The notes beneath the pieces are model-generated. The model saw only the letters and a list, made by a program, of their open reading frames with translations. It was not told the DNA's origin and searched no databases. Shown in pieces: positions 6,815-14,219 of a DNA stretch of 17,785 bases. Both the position numbers and the translations under genes were made by a program. The first letter of the stretch is position 1. Each line of letters begins with the position of its first letter. The DNA comes from JBICHM01 sp043101835 (GTDB lineage Bacteria > Planctomycetota > Phycisphaerae > Phycisphaerales > UBA1924): positions 1 through 17,785 of the forward strand of contig JBICHM010000309.1 in the NCBI GenBank assembly GCA_043101835.1, written 5' to 3'.

Positions 6815-7276
6815 TTACCCCACGCGCACCGCGTAATAGTAGTACCCCTCCTTGCGCACGAACCCCATCGACTCATACAGACGCTGCGCCGTGGTGTTCG
6901 TGATCTCTGTCGCGAGCTCGAGCGATGGAGCACCCTGCTCGCGCGCATGTTCGATCGCCCGTTCCGTGAGCGCGCGGCCGATGCCGAGGCCCCGGAAACG
7001 CTCATCCACATAGAGGTCGTTCAGCCGCACGCGATGCGACAAGCCGACCGAACTGAAGCTCGGGTAGCACTGGCAGAAGCCCGCGGCGTCATCCCCCACT
7101 GTCGCCAAGAAGACCGCCGACTCCCCCCGCTCCTGGCGCTCGCGCAGGAAGGCCTTCGACCGCTCGGCCTCCACCGGCTGCTTGTAGAAGGAGCGATAGG
7201 CGTCGAAGAGCGGCGCGACGGCGTCGAGGTCGTCGAGCGATGCGCGACGGATGCGGAACTTCGGCTCGGCGGTCAC
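6815..7276 (-). CDS. GNAT family N-acetyltransferase
   Basis: A 153-residue acyl-CoA-dependent N-acetyltransferase of normal GNAT length. It begins FRIRRASLDDLDAVAPLFDAYRSFY, a typical first strand and helix. VRLNDLYVDERFRGLGIGRALTERAIEHA contains motif A, with RGLGIG (R/QxxGxG/A) forming the acetyl-CoA pyrophosphate loop. LATEITNTTAQRLYESMGFVRKEGYYYY is the C-terminal motif B. The substrate is unknown; the layout resembles small-amine or amino-acid acetyltransferases. The start is the GTG at 7276, which overlaps the stop of the aminotransferase gene (GTGA at 7273-7276); the open frame extends further upstream only as an antisense-like extension of the previous gene. The overlap makes translational coupling likely. 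It is the last gene of the five-gene minus-strand run. Confidence 0.88.
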   Translation of the reverse strand: MTAEPKFRIRRASLDDLDAVAPLFDAYRSFYKQPVEAERSKAFLRERQERGESAVFLATVGDDAAGFCQCYPSFSSVGLSHRVRLNDLYVDERFRGLGIGRALTERAIEHAREQGAPSLELATEITNTTAQRLYESMGFVRKEGYYYYAVRVG

Positions 7277-8604
7277 GCGTCGATCCCGTGGTCCGCGGCG
7301 TGCTCCATCGCCTCGCAGAACCGGTCGAGTTCCTCGGGCAGCGTGTAGACGCTTGGCGTCACACGGATGCCGCGGAACTGCGCGTGGTTGATGGGCGTCG
7401 TGATGATGCGATGCGTGCGCCAGAGCCACGCGTTGAGGTCGTTGGGCGCGATGCCCTCGATCTCGACGGTCGCGAGGCCGCAGGAGTAGCGCGGGTCGAG
7501 GCTGGTGTGCAGGCGGATGCGGTCGTGCTCGAGGAGGCGCTTCGCCCAATAGTTGCGAAGCCAGCGGAGGCGGGCTTCCTTGCGGGCAAAGCCAATGGAC
7601 TGGTTGAATGTCAGCGCCTCACCGATCGCGAGATAGCCCGCCGCGGGGTGCGTGCCGATCTCCTCGAACTTGCGGATGTTGTCATCCATGTGCGGGTCGG
7701 CGGCCATGAGCGGCCAGAGGTCGCCGATGCGATCGCGGCGCACATACAACAGCCCCGTGCCGTGCGGCGCGAAGAGCCACTTGTGCAGGCTGGTGGCGTA
7801 GTAGTCGCATCCGAGTTCATCGAGTGTGAACTGGAAATGTGCAAAGCCGTGGGCGCCGTCCACGATCACCGGCACACCGTGACGCCTCGCCATGTCCACG
7901 ATCCTCTTCACCGGCAGGATCTGCCCGCTGATGTTGATGACATGCGACACCAGCATGAGGCGCGTGCGGGGCGTGATCGCCGCCTCGAAGCGACGCACCA
8001 CCTCGTCGTCGTCCTCGGCGGGCACAGGGATCTCGACCTCGATGAGCTTCACGCCCTCGCGCCGCTCGCGCTGGCGGAAGGTCGTGAGCATGCGCGGATA
8101 GTCCTGGCTGGTCGTGACGATTTCGTCGCCGCGCTCGAGGTCGAAGCCGAACTGGCAGATCTGCAGCGACTCCGACGCGTTGCGCGTCAGGGCGACTTCC
8201 TCGGCGTCGACCCCCCACTGGCGGGCGAGGCGCTGTCGAACGCCCTCGCGCTGCGGCTCGAGCACATTCCACATGTTCCGCGTCGGCGCGAGGTTGCTGA
8301 AGTCAAGGTGACGCTTCATCGCCTCCTGCACGAAGGCCGGCGACGGGCTCACGCCGCCGTTATTCAGGTTGACGAGCGACCGGTCGACGGTGAACGCGCG
8401 TGCGATGTGGCCCCAGTAGGCCTCGTCGGTCGCGGCCTGCTTCGGGTCGTCGCGCTCGGCCGGCGGGCGCATCTCGCTCGCCGCCTGCAGCGCCTCAGCG
8501 ATGCGCGGCAGGCTGAGAAGACCCACCGCCGGCGCCGCCTTCATCCACAGCGGCGTCCCGATCGCCCCGCCCATTTGCCCAAGAACCGCGCGTCTCGTCG
8601 GCAT
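7273..8604 (-). CDS. Class V PLP-dependent aminotransferase-fold enzyme with a Tat-type signal
   Basis: A 443-residue PLP enzyme of the aminotransferase class V/isopenicillin-N-epimerase-like group (cysteine desulfurase fold). Residues 3-8 (TRRAVL) match a twin-arginine motif, followed by a moderately hydrophobic stretch to about residue 40, so the enzyme may be exported folded with its cofactor. The core starts LVNLNNGGVSPSP (about 78-90). VIVDGAHGFAHF gives Asp249, which contacts the PLP ring nitrogen, and His252. SLHKWLFAPHGTG gives Lys275, the expected Schiff-base lysine. The C-terminal small domain includes IRVTPSVYTLPEELDRF. Substrate is unknown. ATG 8604 is fixed by AAGGAGG at 8611-8617, six bases upstream, although this puts the first 110 bases inside the end of the lipid kinase gene. 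It overlaps the GNAT gene by GTGA. Confidence 0.88.
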   Translation of the reverse strand: MPTRRAVLGQMGGAIGTPLWMKAAPAVGLLSLPRIAEALQAASEMRPPAERDDPKQAATDEAYWGHIARAFTVDRSLVNLNNGGVSPSPAFVQEAMKRHLDFSNLAPTRNMWNVLEPQREGVRQRLARQWGVDAEEVALTRNASESLQICQFGFDLERGDEIVTTSQDYPRMLTTFRQRERREGVKLIEVEIPVPAEDDDEVVRRFEAAITPRTRLMLVSHVINISGQILPVKRIVDMARRHGVPVIVDGAHGFAHFQFTLDELGCDYYATSLHKWLFAPHGTGLLYVRRDRIGDLWPLMAADPHMDDNIRKFEEIGTHPAAGYLAIGEALTFNQSIGFARKEARLRWLRNYWAKRLLEHDRIRLHTSLDPRYSCGLATVEIEGIAPNDLNAWLWRTHRIITTPINHAQFRGIRVTPSVYTLPEELDRFCEAMEHAADHGIDA

Positions 8605-9538
8605 CGGCCCCCTCCTTCGCGCCTGCAGCGCCGGCGCCCACTGTACCGGAGGCTGCGCCGATGTCCGGCGTCAGCACGCGCAACGCGCTGGGGAGCACTC
8701 GGAGGCGGGCGCCCTCGCCACGAAACACGAAGGCCTCGCCGTCGATCTGCGCCGGCGGCGGCGCGCCCTCCCAGGCGATCTCGACCCGCTCAGCCCGCTC
8801 GTGCACCGCACTGGGGTGCCCCGACGCCGCACGGAGCCAGCATCGAAGCGCCCAGAGGCAGAGCGTGGCCGTGGTCGTCGCCGGCATGAAGAGCACATCG
8901 AGCCGACCGTCGGTCATCGAGGCGTCGTGGACGGGGTCCATTCGCGCCGCGTACTGGCGACTGTTGGCGACGATGAGCAGCCCCCGCCGGCCGACGACAA
9001 TCTCGCGCCCGTCCGCCACGATCGTCAGGCGCGGCAGCGACGGCCGGAGCGCTTCCGCAGCGATGTGCGGCGCATAGGAGAGGCGCCGGATCGCCCCGGT
9101 CCGCTCGGCGTGCAGGCGATGGATGATGCTCGCGTCGGCGCCGACGCTGCACATGACCAGGAAGACGCGCCCATCGACCTCGGCCGCGTCCACGCGCGCC
9201 ACTGACGGGTGCGCCAGCGCATCGAGCACGCCGTCGGCGTCGCGCGTCATCGCGAACTGGCGCGCAAAGAGGTTCTCCGTGCCCAGGGGCACGTGGTGGA
9301 CTGGCACGCCGGCGTCGATCGCGGCGCGGGCCGCGTGGTGCACCGTCCCGTCGCCCCCGGCGATGACGAGGGCGCCGGCCCGGTGCAGGGCGTCGGGAAG
9401 GCGACTCTCGATCTCCGGCCCGACATCGAGGCGCACGCACACATGGCCCGCGCCGGTGATGCGATCCTCGAGCACGGCGCCGACATGCTGCCCGACCCCG
9501 CGTCCGGAGCGGGTGTTGACGATGAGCACAACCTTCAT
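8495..9538 (-). CDS. Diacylglycerol kinase catalytic-domain (YegS/BmrU-like) lipid kinase
   Basis: A 347-residue protein. It starts MKVVLIVNTRSGRG, the first strand of the DAGK catalytic domain. ALVIAGGDGTVHHAA carries the nucleotide-binding GGDGT (residues 61-65), and VPLGTENLFAR (84-92) corresponds to the conserved PxGTxNxFA. VMCSVGADASIIHR and DPVHDASMTDGRLDVLFM are the second, beta-rich half, and IDGEAF near residue 265 is the usual QvDGE motif. The family phosphorylates diacylglycerol, sphingosine or other lipids at the inner membrane face. The domain ends near residue 290; the remaining 55 residues are Gly/Ala/Asp-rich, and roughly the last 35 overlap the next gene out of phase. The ATG overlaps the stop of the sulfotransferase gene (ATGA at 9535-9538). 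Confidence 0.87.
   Translation of the reverse strand: MKVVLIVNTRSGRGVGQHVGAVLEDRITGAGHVCVRLDVGPEIESRLPDALHRAGALVIAGGDGTVHHAARAAIDAGVPVHHVPLGTENLFARQFAMTRDADGVLDALAHPSVARVDAAEVDGRVFLVMCSVGADASIIHRLHAERTGAIRRLSYAPHIAAEALRPSLPRLTIVADGREIVVGRRGLLIVANSRQYAARMDPVHDASMTDGRLDVLFMPATTTATLCLWALRCWLRAASGHPSAVHERAERVEIAWEGAPPPAQIDGEAFVFRGEGARLRVLPSALRVLTPDIGAASGTVGAGAAGAKEGADADETRGSWANGRGDRDAAVDEGGAGGGSSQPAAHR
8611..8617 (-). promoter_or_regulatory. Strong Shine-Dalgarno sequence deciding the aminotransferase start
   Basis: AAGGAGG on the minus strand, six bases before the ATG at 8604. It is the best ribosome-binding site among the minus-strand genes and supports a start inside the upstream reading frame rather than a shortened gene. 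Confidence 0.7.
8640..8667 (-). promoter_or_regulatory. Possible internal promoter for the aminotransferase and GNAT genes
   Basis: On the minus strand CGGACA (8662-8667, sharing GACA with the -35 consensus), a 16-base spacer and TACAGT (8640-8645, four of six matches to TATAAT). The predicted transcription start lies about 30 bases before the ATG at 8604, leaving the Shine-Dalgarno sequence in the leader. It lies inside the 3' part of the lipid kinase gene. In GC-rich DNA such a match can occur by chance. Confidence 0.3.
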
Positions 9539-11559
9539 CGTGCGCCCGCGCCGCTCGGCGCCCGGTCTGCAGCGCGCATCCGTTCGCGACCCCAGCGCTC
9601 AAAGAGGTCGCCGAGACGCTCGTTCACGGCCACGCGCACCGGCTCGTCCACCGGCTTAAAGGTGTTCTTGCGATAGCCGGCGACGGAGTCGAGGTAGGCG
9701 CGAAGCTTCGCGTCGAAGGCGTCTGTGTAATCCAGCCCGATCGCCTTGTAGACGGCGCGCACCGCGGCGATGGCGTCGGAATCGAGATCCTCGAATCGCA
9801 CCTCGACCACCGACCCGTCGGGGCAGGCGTCGGCGTCGCGGTAGAACGCCTCCTCCATCCGCGCGTAGTTCTCGAGGAAGCGCGTGGCGTAGTTGGCCTC
9901 GGCGAGCGGCTCCTGCACCTGGAAGAGCGTGTGCCCGGCGCTGGCCATGTGCATGTTCGACCGGTACACGCGATACGGATCGCGGTGGATGTGCACGAAG
10001 CGGGCGCCCGGGTAGAGCTCGCGCAGCAGGCCGACCCGCGCCGTGTTGTAGGGGTTCTTCAGCAGCGGGCGCCGGTGGCGCCGGAAGGCGACGAGCTTTC
10101 GGACGAATCGGTCCATCACGCGCTTCCAGCGGGCGCGCTCACGATCGGTCATCTCGCCGGGGAAGGTGAATCGCTCGTAGCGGTCGATCTCCCGCGGCAG
10201 GCGCACCGCCCAGTCGGGCGAGAGGCCGCTGGCGTTGGCGATCGCGTACTCCTCCTCATTCGGGCTGAAGACGCCGAATGCCACGCTGTCCATCGGGCGC
10301 TTCCACGGGCTGAACGCCTTCAGGAACGGCACGATCAGCCACCCGCTCACAAGGAAGCCGAACGGATTGATCACCTGGAATGTGCGGGCGCAGGCGAACT
10401 GCGGGTCGAGCGCGAGTAGGTTCTGCAGGTGCGTCGTCCCGCTGCGGTGCACGCCGACGATGAAGACCGGATCGAGCGGACGTCGGCGCAGCAGCAGCGG
10501 CGCCAGCAGACGCTCGGGCAGCGTGGTGATAAAGGTCACCGTTGCGCTGACGAGGATCGCGATCGTACGCGGAATGTAGGGCGGGTCGATACGAAACCGC
10601 GCCCGCCACAGCTGCGCGAGCCAGACATCGAGCGGCGCGAACATGCCCATGTTGGCGAAGGGGTAAAACTTCCGGAACGATTCGCTCACCCCGTCGCGCT
10701 GCTCGATGGCGGCGTCCTGGGGGCGCTTCGCAAGCAGCAGTGCGCAGGCGAGAATCGCGACGGCGAGCCCCCCCCAGACAAAGATCGACTGGCGCGGGTC
10801 GCCCTCGGGCGCGAACCAGAGCGGCAGCGTCGCCTGCTCGGCGTCGGGGAAGAGACCGCTGCGTTTCGCGAACTTCCGCATCGCCGCCCAGCCGACGAGC
10901 AGGCCTGCGCTCGTCACGACGCTGCCGGTCAGCATCCGCACCTGGCAGAGCAGGACGCCCGCGAGCGTCATGCCCGCCAGCGTGCGAAGCGATGCAGGCT
11001 CGGCGAAGGCGCCCGCATCCTCGAAGCGCGTCAGCATCGCGAAGAGCGCGCCAACGACAACGCACGAGACGATGCGCCCGTGGCGCTCGCGGAACATGCT
11101 CAGGAGGTAGCCGGGGAAGATGACTGTCAGCACGATCGCCAGCGGCAGCGCGGGGACGGCCTTCAGCGCCGCCTTGCCGACGCGCGAGGCCTCCGGTGAA
11201 CCAGTCCACCCCGTGGCGCCGACGATCGCGGCGAGCAGGTAGGCGACGCCGAGGGTCCCAAGCCCGGCGAGGAGGGCCAGACCGAAGCGAGCGCGCCAGC
11301 GGTCGGGGATCGCCAGGCCGTAATCGGCGATGGGTCGCTGCTCGGCGCCCATGAGCATGGCGAGGCCGGCCATCGCGAGGACAATGATGAGCCCCCGCTC
11401 GGCGCCGCTGGCGTTGAGCATGTCGAAGTCAAAGCCCAGCAGGCGCGCGACCGTCTGCACGAGGAGCGCGACCAGGGCCACACCCGCCACCCACATCCCG
11501 ACCTTCACGAAGGGCGGGAGCGCGCGGACGCGATTCGCGGGTGTCGTCGCCTGGGCCAT
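9535..11559 (-). CDS. Membrane protein: CPBP-like (pseudo-protease) domain fused to a PAPS sulfotransferase
   Basis: A 674-residue two-part protein. Residues 1-280 have about eight hydrophobic segments and resemble a CPBP/CAAX-protease-type membrane domain: ADYGLAIPDRW, FPGYLLSMFRERHG (148-161), GALFAMLTRF (170-179) and LTGSVVTSAGLLVGW (210-224). At the positions where active CPBP proteins carry EExxxR and two conserved His, this one has LTVIFP, Thr177 and Leu221, so it is probably inactive. A further hydrophobic stretch (about 330-357) precedes a sulfotransferase domain. That domain has the 5'-phosphosulfate loop FIVGVHRSGTTHL (366-378) and the 3'-phosphate motif HRDPYRVYRS (Arg526, Ser534), and ends KPVDEPVRVAVNERLGDLFERW. 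It should transfer sulfate from PAPS to a membrane-near acceptor, identity unknown. The gene follows the metalloprotease after 57 bases and overlaps the lipid kinase by ATGA. The ATG has only a weak, distant GGAG. Confidence 0.83.
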   Translation of the reverse strand: MAQATTPANRVRALPPFVKVGMWVAGVALVALLVQTVARLLGFDFDMLNASGAERGLIIVLAMAGLAMLMGAEQRPIADYGLAIPDRWRARFGLALLAGLGTLGVAYLLAAIVGATGWTGSPEASRVGKAALKAVPALPLAIVLTVIFPGYLLSMFRERHGRIVSCVVVGALFAMLTRFEDAGAFAEPASLRTLAGMTLAGVLLCQVRMLTGSVVTSAGLLVGWAAMRKFAKRSGLFPDAEQATLPLWFAPEGDPRQSIFVWGGLAVAILACALLLAKRPQDAAIEQRDGVSESFRKFYPFANMGMFAPLDVWLAQLWRARFRIDPPYIPRTIAILVSATVTFITTLPERLLAPLLLRRRPLDPVFIVGVHRSGTTHLQNLLALDPQFACARTFQVINPFGFLVSGWLIVPFLKAFSPWKRPMDSVAFGVFSPNEEEYAIANASGLSPDWAVRLPREIDRYERFTFPGEMTDRERARWKRVMDRFVRKLVAFRRHRRPLLKNPYNTARVGLLRELYPGARFVHIHRDPYRVYRSNMHMASAGHTLFQVQEPLAEANYATRFLENYARMEEAFYRDADACPDGSVVEVRFEDLDSDAIAAVRAVYKAIGLDYTDAFDAKLRAYLDSVAGYRKNTFKPVDEPVRVAVNERLGDLFERWGRERMRAADRAPSGAGAR

Positions 11560-11616
11560 GGCTCGGTGCTGCTCCGGGCCGTCATCGTAGCCGCTCGCGC
11601 CGCCCGACCGGGCCGG

Positions 11617-14151
11617 TCAGCCGCCCATCGAGCATGCGCCCCACGACCAGCGCCACAGGGCATGCGATTCGTCGCCGATCGGGCTGCCCGGGGGCGCATC
11701 CGGCGTCGGCGCCGGCAGGTCGGCCGGCTGCGACGCGCGAGCGAGGAATCGCGCGATCTCCCGGGCCATCCCGCGATCCTGCGTGGCCTGCGACGCCAGG
11801 CGACCGCTGGCGCGCGAGCGCAATTCGAGGCGCGGCCCAAGATCCTCAAGCGCCGCCTCGATGCGCCAGCGGACGCGCGCCGGTGTCCGGTCGCTCGCGG
11901 CGGCGCGGATCTGGCGCTGCAGCAGCGCCCGCTGCACCGCCTGTCGCGCGCTCGCGAGACGCGCCTCGGTTTCGACATCTCCCGGGAAGACTCTGTCGAT
12001 CAGCGCGTCGAGCACCTCCTCAAGCGAGGGCAGCGAGGGGGCGCGTTCGTGGAAGTCCACGAGTCGCGCGCACCGATCGGGGTGCAGCAGCCCGGCGAGC
12101 ACGATGTCCGCCGCGACCTCCGCTGCGACGGAGGCGTCGAACACCGGCCCCATATCGCTGTCAAACTCCTCGGCGGACCAGCCGTACCCCATCGGCTGCG
12201 GCGCCAGCAACACCAGCACCGATTCCGGCAGCGCGAGCGTCTCCGGCTCGAGGCACCGGAGCAACAGGTCCAGCGCGCGGCGCTGGTAGTCCCCGTGCAG
12301 CGCGCTGGTCGGCGTCTGACCGTCGCCGGCGAAGGCGTAGTGATATTCCATGCCGCCGAGCGCCTTGACGGCGCCCTCCGCCTGGTAGCGGTGGTAGAGG
12401 TAGATCGGCACGAGCGTCTCGCGCAGTTCGGCCATGGGGCGGCCTTCCCGCACATTGCGCGTCCCGAAGTTCGCCAATGCGATCGCGCGCACGCGCAGCG
12501 TGTTCTCCAGCTCCTCCACGGGATCTTCGCCGTTGTCCCAGAGGTTGACGCGCGGGTCGCTCGCGCCCGCCGGGCGCGCGACCTCGTCGGAAAGGAACAG
12601 CATGCCCTCGGCGAGGCCCTCCTCGACGATCGCGCCGAGCGATGCTCGCTCATCCGCGCCGGGCGAGAACTGGCTGTAGGCGTACCGCACCGAGTGGATG
12701 TCCCACGCGCCGATGCCCACGCCGTAGGCGTCGGCGATATCCAGGCCGCCGTCGTCCGTCGCCTTCACCCACGGCGCCGGATAGTCCATCACGCTTGCGC
12801 GATCGGCGTAGGTGCTCGCGATGTAGTTGTGCGCGAAGCCGAGCGTGTGACCGACCTCGTGCGCGCTCAACTGCCTGATCCGCGCGAGAGCAAGTTCGAG
12901 CGGGTCGTCAGGTCCGCCGGCGCCGGTGGTCCCGACGCCGAGCAGACCCTCGAAGATCATGCGGTCCTGCCGGATGCGCAGCGATCCGAGCGTCACATGC
13001 CCCTTGAGGATCTCGCCCGTGCGCGGATCGACGACCGATCCGCCATAGGACCAGCCGCGCGTCGAGCGGTGCACCCACTGGATGACGTTGTAGCGCACAT
13101 CGAGCGGGTGAGCGCCCTCGGGCATGATCTCCACGCGATAGGCATTCTCGAAGCCCGCGGCCTCAAACGCCTCGGCCCACCAGCGCGCGCCTTCGACCAG
13201 CGCTGTGCGGATCGGCTCCGGGGCGCCGCGGTCGACGTAGTAGACGATCGGCGCGACCACCGGGCTCGACGCCGCAGCCGGGTCGGTCTTCTCGAGGCGA
13301 TGGCGGACGATCCAGCGCTTGATCAGCGGTTCGTCAACGCCGGAGGCGTAGTCCTTGAACTGCACGGAGAACGCGCCGGCGCGCGGATCGAACTCGCGTG
13401 GGGTGTACCCGGCCTCGGGCAGGCGGATGAACGAGTGGTGCTGCGTGATCGTGATCGCTCCCGGCGTGGGCGCGGTCTCGCGCACCTCGCGCCCCGGCTC
13501 GCTGCCGGTGAAGGTGAGTGTCGCCTCCAGTTCGACATTGTCGGGGAACGCGAAGCACGCATCCGGCGTGAGGAATGAGCGGTCCTTGTCGAGGCTGAAG
13601 GCCCCCTGCCCGCTGCGCTTCAGGCTCTGCACGACGCCGTGGGCGTCGCTGACGACGAAGGAGGTGATGTCCACGAGGCAGGCGCCGTCATCATCCTCGG
13701 CCGCGACCGCGCCCGCCCAGAGCACGCTCGTCGCAAATGACTCTCGCACCGCGTTTCGTTCGAGCGCATCGTCGGTCAGCGCCCGGAAGGCGAGATTCGG
13801 CTGCTCGAAGACGATCTTGCCGCCGATGCGCCGGATCTCGACGATCTTCGACTCGCCAAGCTGCCCCCGGTCGAGCCCAACGGGATTGGAGCCGAGCCCG
13901 GTCGCGATGCCTTCCACGTAGATGTACGACCCGATCAGGCCGCGCTCGCCCGTCGGCGCCGGCAAACGCAGCCAGAGTGTGTTCTTCGCGTCGTCGACAT
14001 ACAGCGTGAAGAGGCCATCGAGCCGGCGGAGCCCCTCGACCTTCTCGGCGATGGCGGGCGGGCCTGTGGGAGTGTCGTCCTGCGCACCGGCCTGCGGCGC
14101 GAATGCGAGTGCGGCGACGAGCAGGGCGCAGGCGGTCCAGCGGATTCGCAC
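11617..14151 (-). CDS. Secreted zinc-dependent metalloprotease (DUF5117/DUF4953 type)
   Basis: An 844-residue protein. Residues 1-23 are a Sec signal peptide (MRIRWTACALLVAALAFAPQAGA, likely cut before Gln24). The N-terminal region (about 35-290: GLFTLYVDDAKNTLWLRLP and so on to VQFKDYASGVDEPLIKRW) corresponds to the DUF5118/DUF5117 segments. The catalytic region has HEVGHTLGFAHN, the metzincin-type HExxHxxGxxH with His431, Glu432, His435 and His441, followed by a Met-turn SVMDYP (Met455). The C-terminal 380 residues are helical, as in the DUF4953 family, and end near WSWGACSMGG. Such proteins are presumed extracytoplasmic peptidases; substrates are unknown. The GTG start at 14151 is supported by AAAGGAG at 14160-14166. 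It is the first gene of the minus-strand run and divergent from anmK with 68 bases between starts. Confidence 0.9.
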   Translation of the reverse strand: MRIRWTACALLVAALAFAPQAGAQDDTPTGPPAIAEKVEGLRRLDGLFTLYVDDAKNTLWLRLPAPTGERGLIGSYIYVEGIATGLGSNPVGLDRGQLGESKIVEIRRIGGKIVFEQPNLAFRALTDDALERNAVRESFATSVLWAGAVAAEDDDGACLVDITSFVVSDAHGVVQSLKRSGQGAFSLDKDRSFLTPDACFAFPDNVELEATLTFTGSEPGREVRETAPTPGAITITQHHSFIRLPEAGYTPREFDPRAGAFSVQFKDYASGVDEPLIKRWIVRHRLEKTDPAAASSPVVAPIVYYVDRGAPEPIRTALVEGARWWAEAFEAAGFENAYRVEIMPEGAHPLDVRYNVIQWVHRSTRGWSYGGSVVDPRTGEILKGHVTLGSLRIRQDRMIFEGLLGVGTTGAGGPDDPLELALARIRQLSAHEVGHTLGFAHNYIASTYADRASVMDYPAPWVKATDDGGLDIADAYGVGIGAWDIHSVRYAYSQFSPGADERASLGAIVEEGLAEGMLFLSDEVARPAGASDPRVNLWDNGEDPVEELENTLRVRAIALANFGTRNVREGRPMAELRETLVPIYLYHRYQAEGAVKALGGMEYHYAFAGDGQTPTSALHGDYQRRALDLLLRCLEPETLALPESVLVLLAPQPMGYGWSAEEFDSDMGPVFDASVAAEVAADIVLAGLLHPDRCARLVDFHERAPSLPSLEEVLDALIDRVFPGDVETEARLASARQAVQRALLQRQIRAAASDRTPARVRWRIEAALEDLGPRLELRSRASGRLASQATQDRGMAREIARFLARASQPADLPAPTPDAPPGSPIGDESHALWRWSWGACSMGG

Positions 14152-14159
14152 GGGTCGGT

Positions 14160-14166
14160 CTCCTTT
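14160..14166 (-). promoter_or_regulatory. Shine-Dalgarno sequence setting the GTG start of the metalloprotease
   Basis: AAAGGAG on the minus strand, eight bases before the GTG at 14151. It agrees with the signal peptide beginning at that codon. Confidence 0.65.
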
Positions 14167-14187
14167 GGGCGTGTTGCGAGCGGGCGC

Positions 14188-14193
14188 ATCCTA
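14188..14193 (-). promoter_or_regulatory. Candidate -10 element (TAGGAT) for the metalloprotease operon
   Basis: TAGGAT on the minus strand lies 36 bases before the GTG, giving a leader of about 30 bases that contains the Shine-Dalgarno sequence. The same hexamer precedes the lipoprotein gene at 2340-2345. It overlaps the left arm of the inverted repeat at 14192-14209. No clear -35 box. Confidence 0.3.
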
Positions 14194-14218
14194 CCGGCCT
14201 GCGCCGGTACGCTGTACC
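14192..14218. promoter_or_regulatory. Two overlapping inverted repeats in the divergent anmK promoter region
   Basis: TACCGGC (14192-14198) and GCCGGTA (14203-14209) form a perfect 7-bp inverted repeat around CTGC. Overlapping it, GGTAC (14206-14210) and GTACC (14214-14218) form a 5-bp repeat around GCT that ends one base before the anmK ATG. Together they fill about 40% of the 68-base gap and cover the candidate -10 elements of both divergent genes. This is a plausible operator for a regulator of muramic acid recycling, though no regulator gene is present in the window. Confidence 0.35.
14208..14213 (+). promoter_or_regulatory. Candidate -10 element (TACGCT) placed for a leaderless anmK mRNA
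   Basis: TACGCT, six bases (GTACCC), then the anmK ATG at 14220. There is no Shine-Dalgarno sequence before this ATG. Hexamer and spacing are identical to those before the DUF4286 gene at 184-195, so transcription may start at the A of the start codon. Confidence 0.35.
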
Positions 14219-14219
14219 C

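Noticed and set aside
6806..6825. GGGG-TTA-CCCC between the convergent sdhB and GNAT genes, as a terminator.
   Set aside because: The stem is only four pairs with a three-base loop, there is no T-run, and part of it is GNAT coding sequence; too weak to annotate.
11566..13578. A 670-codon plus-strand open frame opposite the metalloprotease.
   Set aside because: Highly Arg/His-rich with no motif or ribosome-binding site, while the minus strand has a signal peptide and a complete metzincin motif.
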